From Confluentibacter flavum (GTDB lineage: Bacteria; Bacteroidota; Bacteroidia; Flavobacteriales; Flavobacteriaceae), in assembly GCF_002843175.1 (NCBI RefSeq), contig NZ_PJEO01000014.1:1-64000 (forward strand): a stretch of 64,000 nucleotides of DNA, given 5' to 3'. The notes under the pieces were generated by a model. It made no database searches. It saw nothing but the letters and a program-made list of their open reading frames with translations, and was not told the DNA's origin. Position 1 is the first letter of the stretch, and each line of letters starts with the position of its first letter. Made by a program: the position numbers and the translations under genes. Shown here in pieces: positions 63,916 to 64,000 of this stretch.

Positions 63916-64000
63916 ATGAAAGATTCAGCAACACTTAAACAAAAATCAGGATTAGAACCGTATGGTTTGAAAGATGTCACAGCACATTGGAATTTATCCC
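63916..64000 (+). CDS. pckA: Phosphoenolpyruvate carboxykinase (ATP), N-terminal fragment at window edge
   Basis: Only the first 28 codons lie in the window. The peptide KSGLEPYGLKDVTAHWNLS matches the N-terminus of ATP-type PEP carboxykinase, in which YGL and a later WNLS are conserved. The enzyme converts oxaloacetate and ATP to PEP and CO2 in gluconeogenesis. The start is an ATG preceded by an A-rich leader. The rest of the gene is beyond the window, so no catalytic residues can be checked. Its position opposite bshB1 and its gluconeogenic role fit the acs genes elsewhere in the window. Confidence 0.75.
   Translation, partial: MKDSATLKQKSGLEPYGLKDVTAHWNLS

Overview
The window is low-GC chromosomal DNA from a member of the Bacteroidota, most likely a marine-type Flavobacteriaceae. 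Grounds for this are the gliding genes gldF/gldG beside dnaN, the bacillithiol gene bshB1, a HAEPLYID-family protein, -7 promoter elements of the form TAnnTTTG, several TTG starts, and flavobacterial-style interspersed palindromic repeats between genes.

Layout. 1-978: an apparently complete IS982-type insertion sequence at the window edge, then a TRIC-like channel gene. 1693-8458: a copper/heavy-metal resistance cluster with a Cys-rich secreted protein, an HMA-DUF3347 lipoprotein, an HMA-AraC fusion regulator, a CopA-type ATPase and a multicopper oxidase fused to a CopB-like outer-membrane domain. 8592-13504: a MORN/YwqK-like protein, a ModF-like ABC protein, and a glycolytic group (pfkA-gap) with a sugar-kinase-like ATPase. 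13657-23751: tamB, then tsaD, rsmE, a DUF4159 gene, a SpoU methyltransferase, an AI-2E permease and a THUMP-like methyltransferase. 24112-28068: an acetate module on the minus strand (DUF4212 subunit, Na+/solute symporter, acs). 28255-32535: an acyltransferase-like membrane protein, small envelope proteins and a quinone-oxidoreductase-like enzyme. 32536-36410: an accessory pocket with hipBA, a decayed AlbA_2/RecG-like gene, a small conserved ORF, an Mrr-type endonuclease and an orphan C-terminal fragment. 36415-44653: purC, a small outer-membrane barrel, phoH, a SAM hydroxide adenosyltransferase, gldF, an extra membrane gene, gldG and dnaN. 45380-47518: a TsdA-like dihaem cytochrome with two DsrE-like proteins, a probable thiosulfate/sulfur module. 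47726-53956: a five-gene RND efflux operon. 54254-58359: a cytochrome bd operon with thioredoxin, cytochrome c and a universal stress protein. 58544-64000: envelope proteins, two tandem M28 peptidases, a chlorite dismutase, tRNA-His, bshB1 and the start of pckA.

How the parts connect. A perfect dyad (GTAAC-TTTT-GTTAC) lies upstream of the efflux operon and a near copy lies upstream of cydA. In both cases it sits at exactly the same distance from a -7 box, which points to one Crp/Fnr-like activator controlling both. Short tandem 7- or 8-bp repeats sit directly before the start codons of rsmE, trmH, acs and gldF. Two families of intergenic palindromic repeats recur, and a related short repeat has entered the multicopper oxidase reading frame. 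The best candidates for something undescribed are the TsdA/Tat-DsrE/DsrE module, the shared cyd/efflux operator, the oxidase-barrel fusion and the start-codon repeats.
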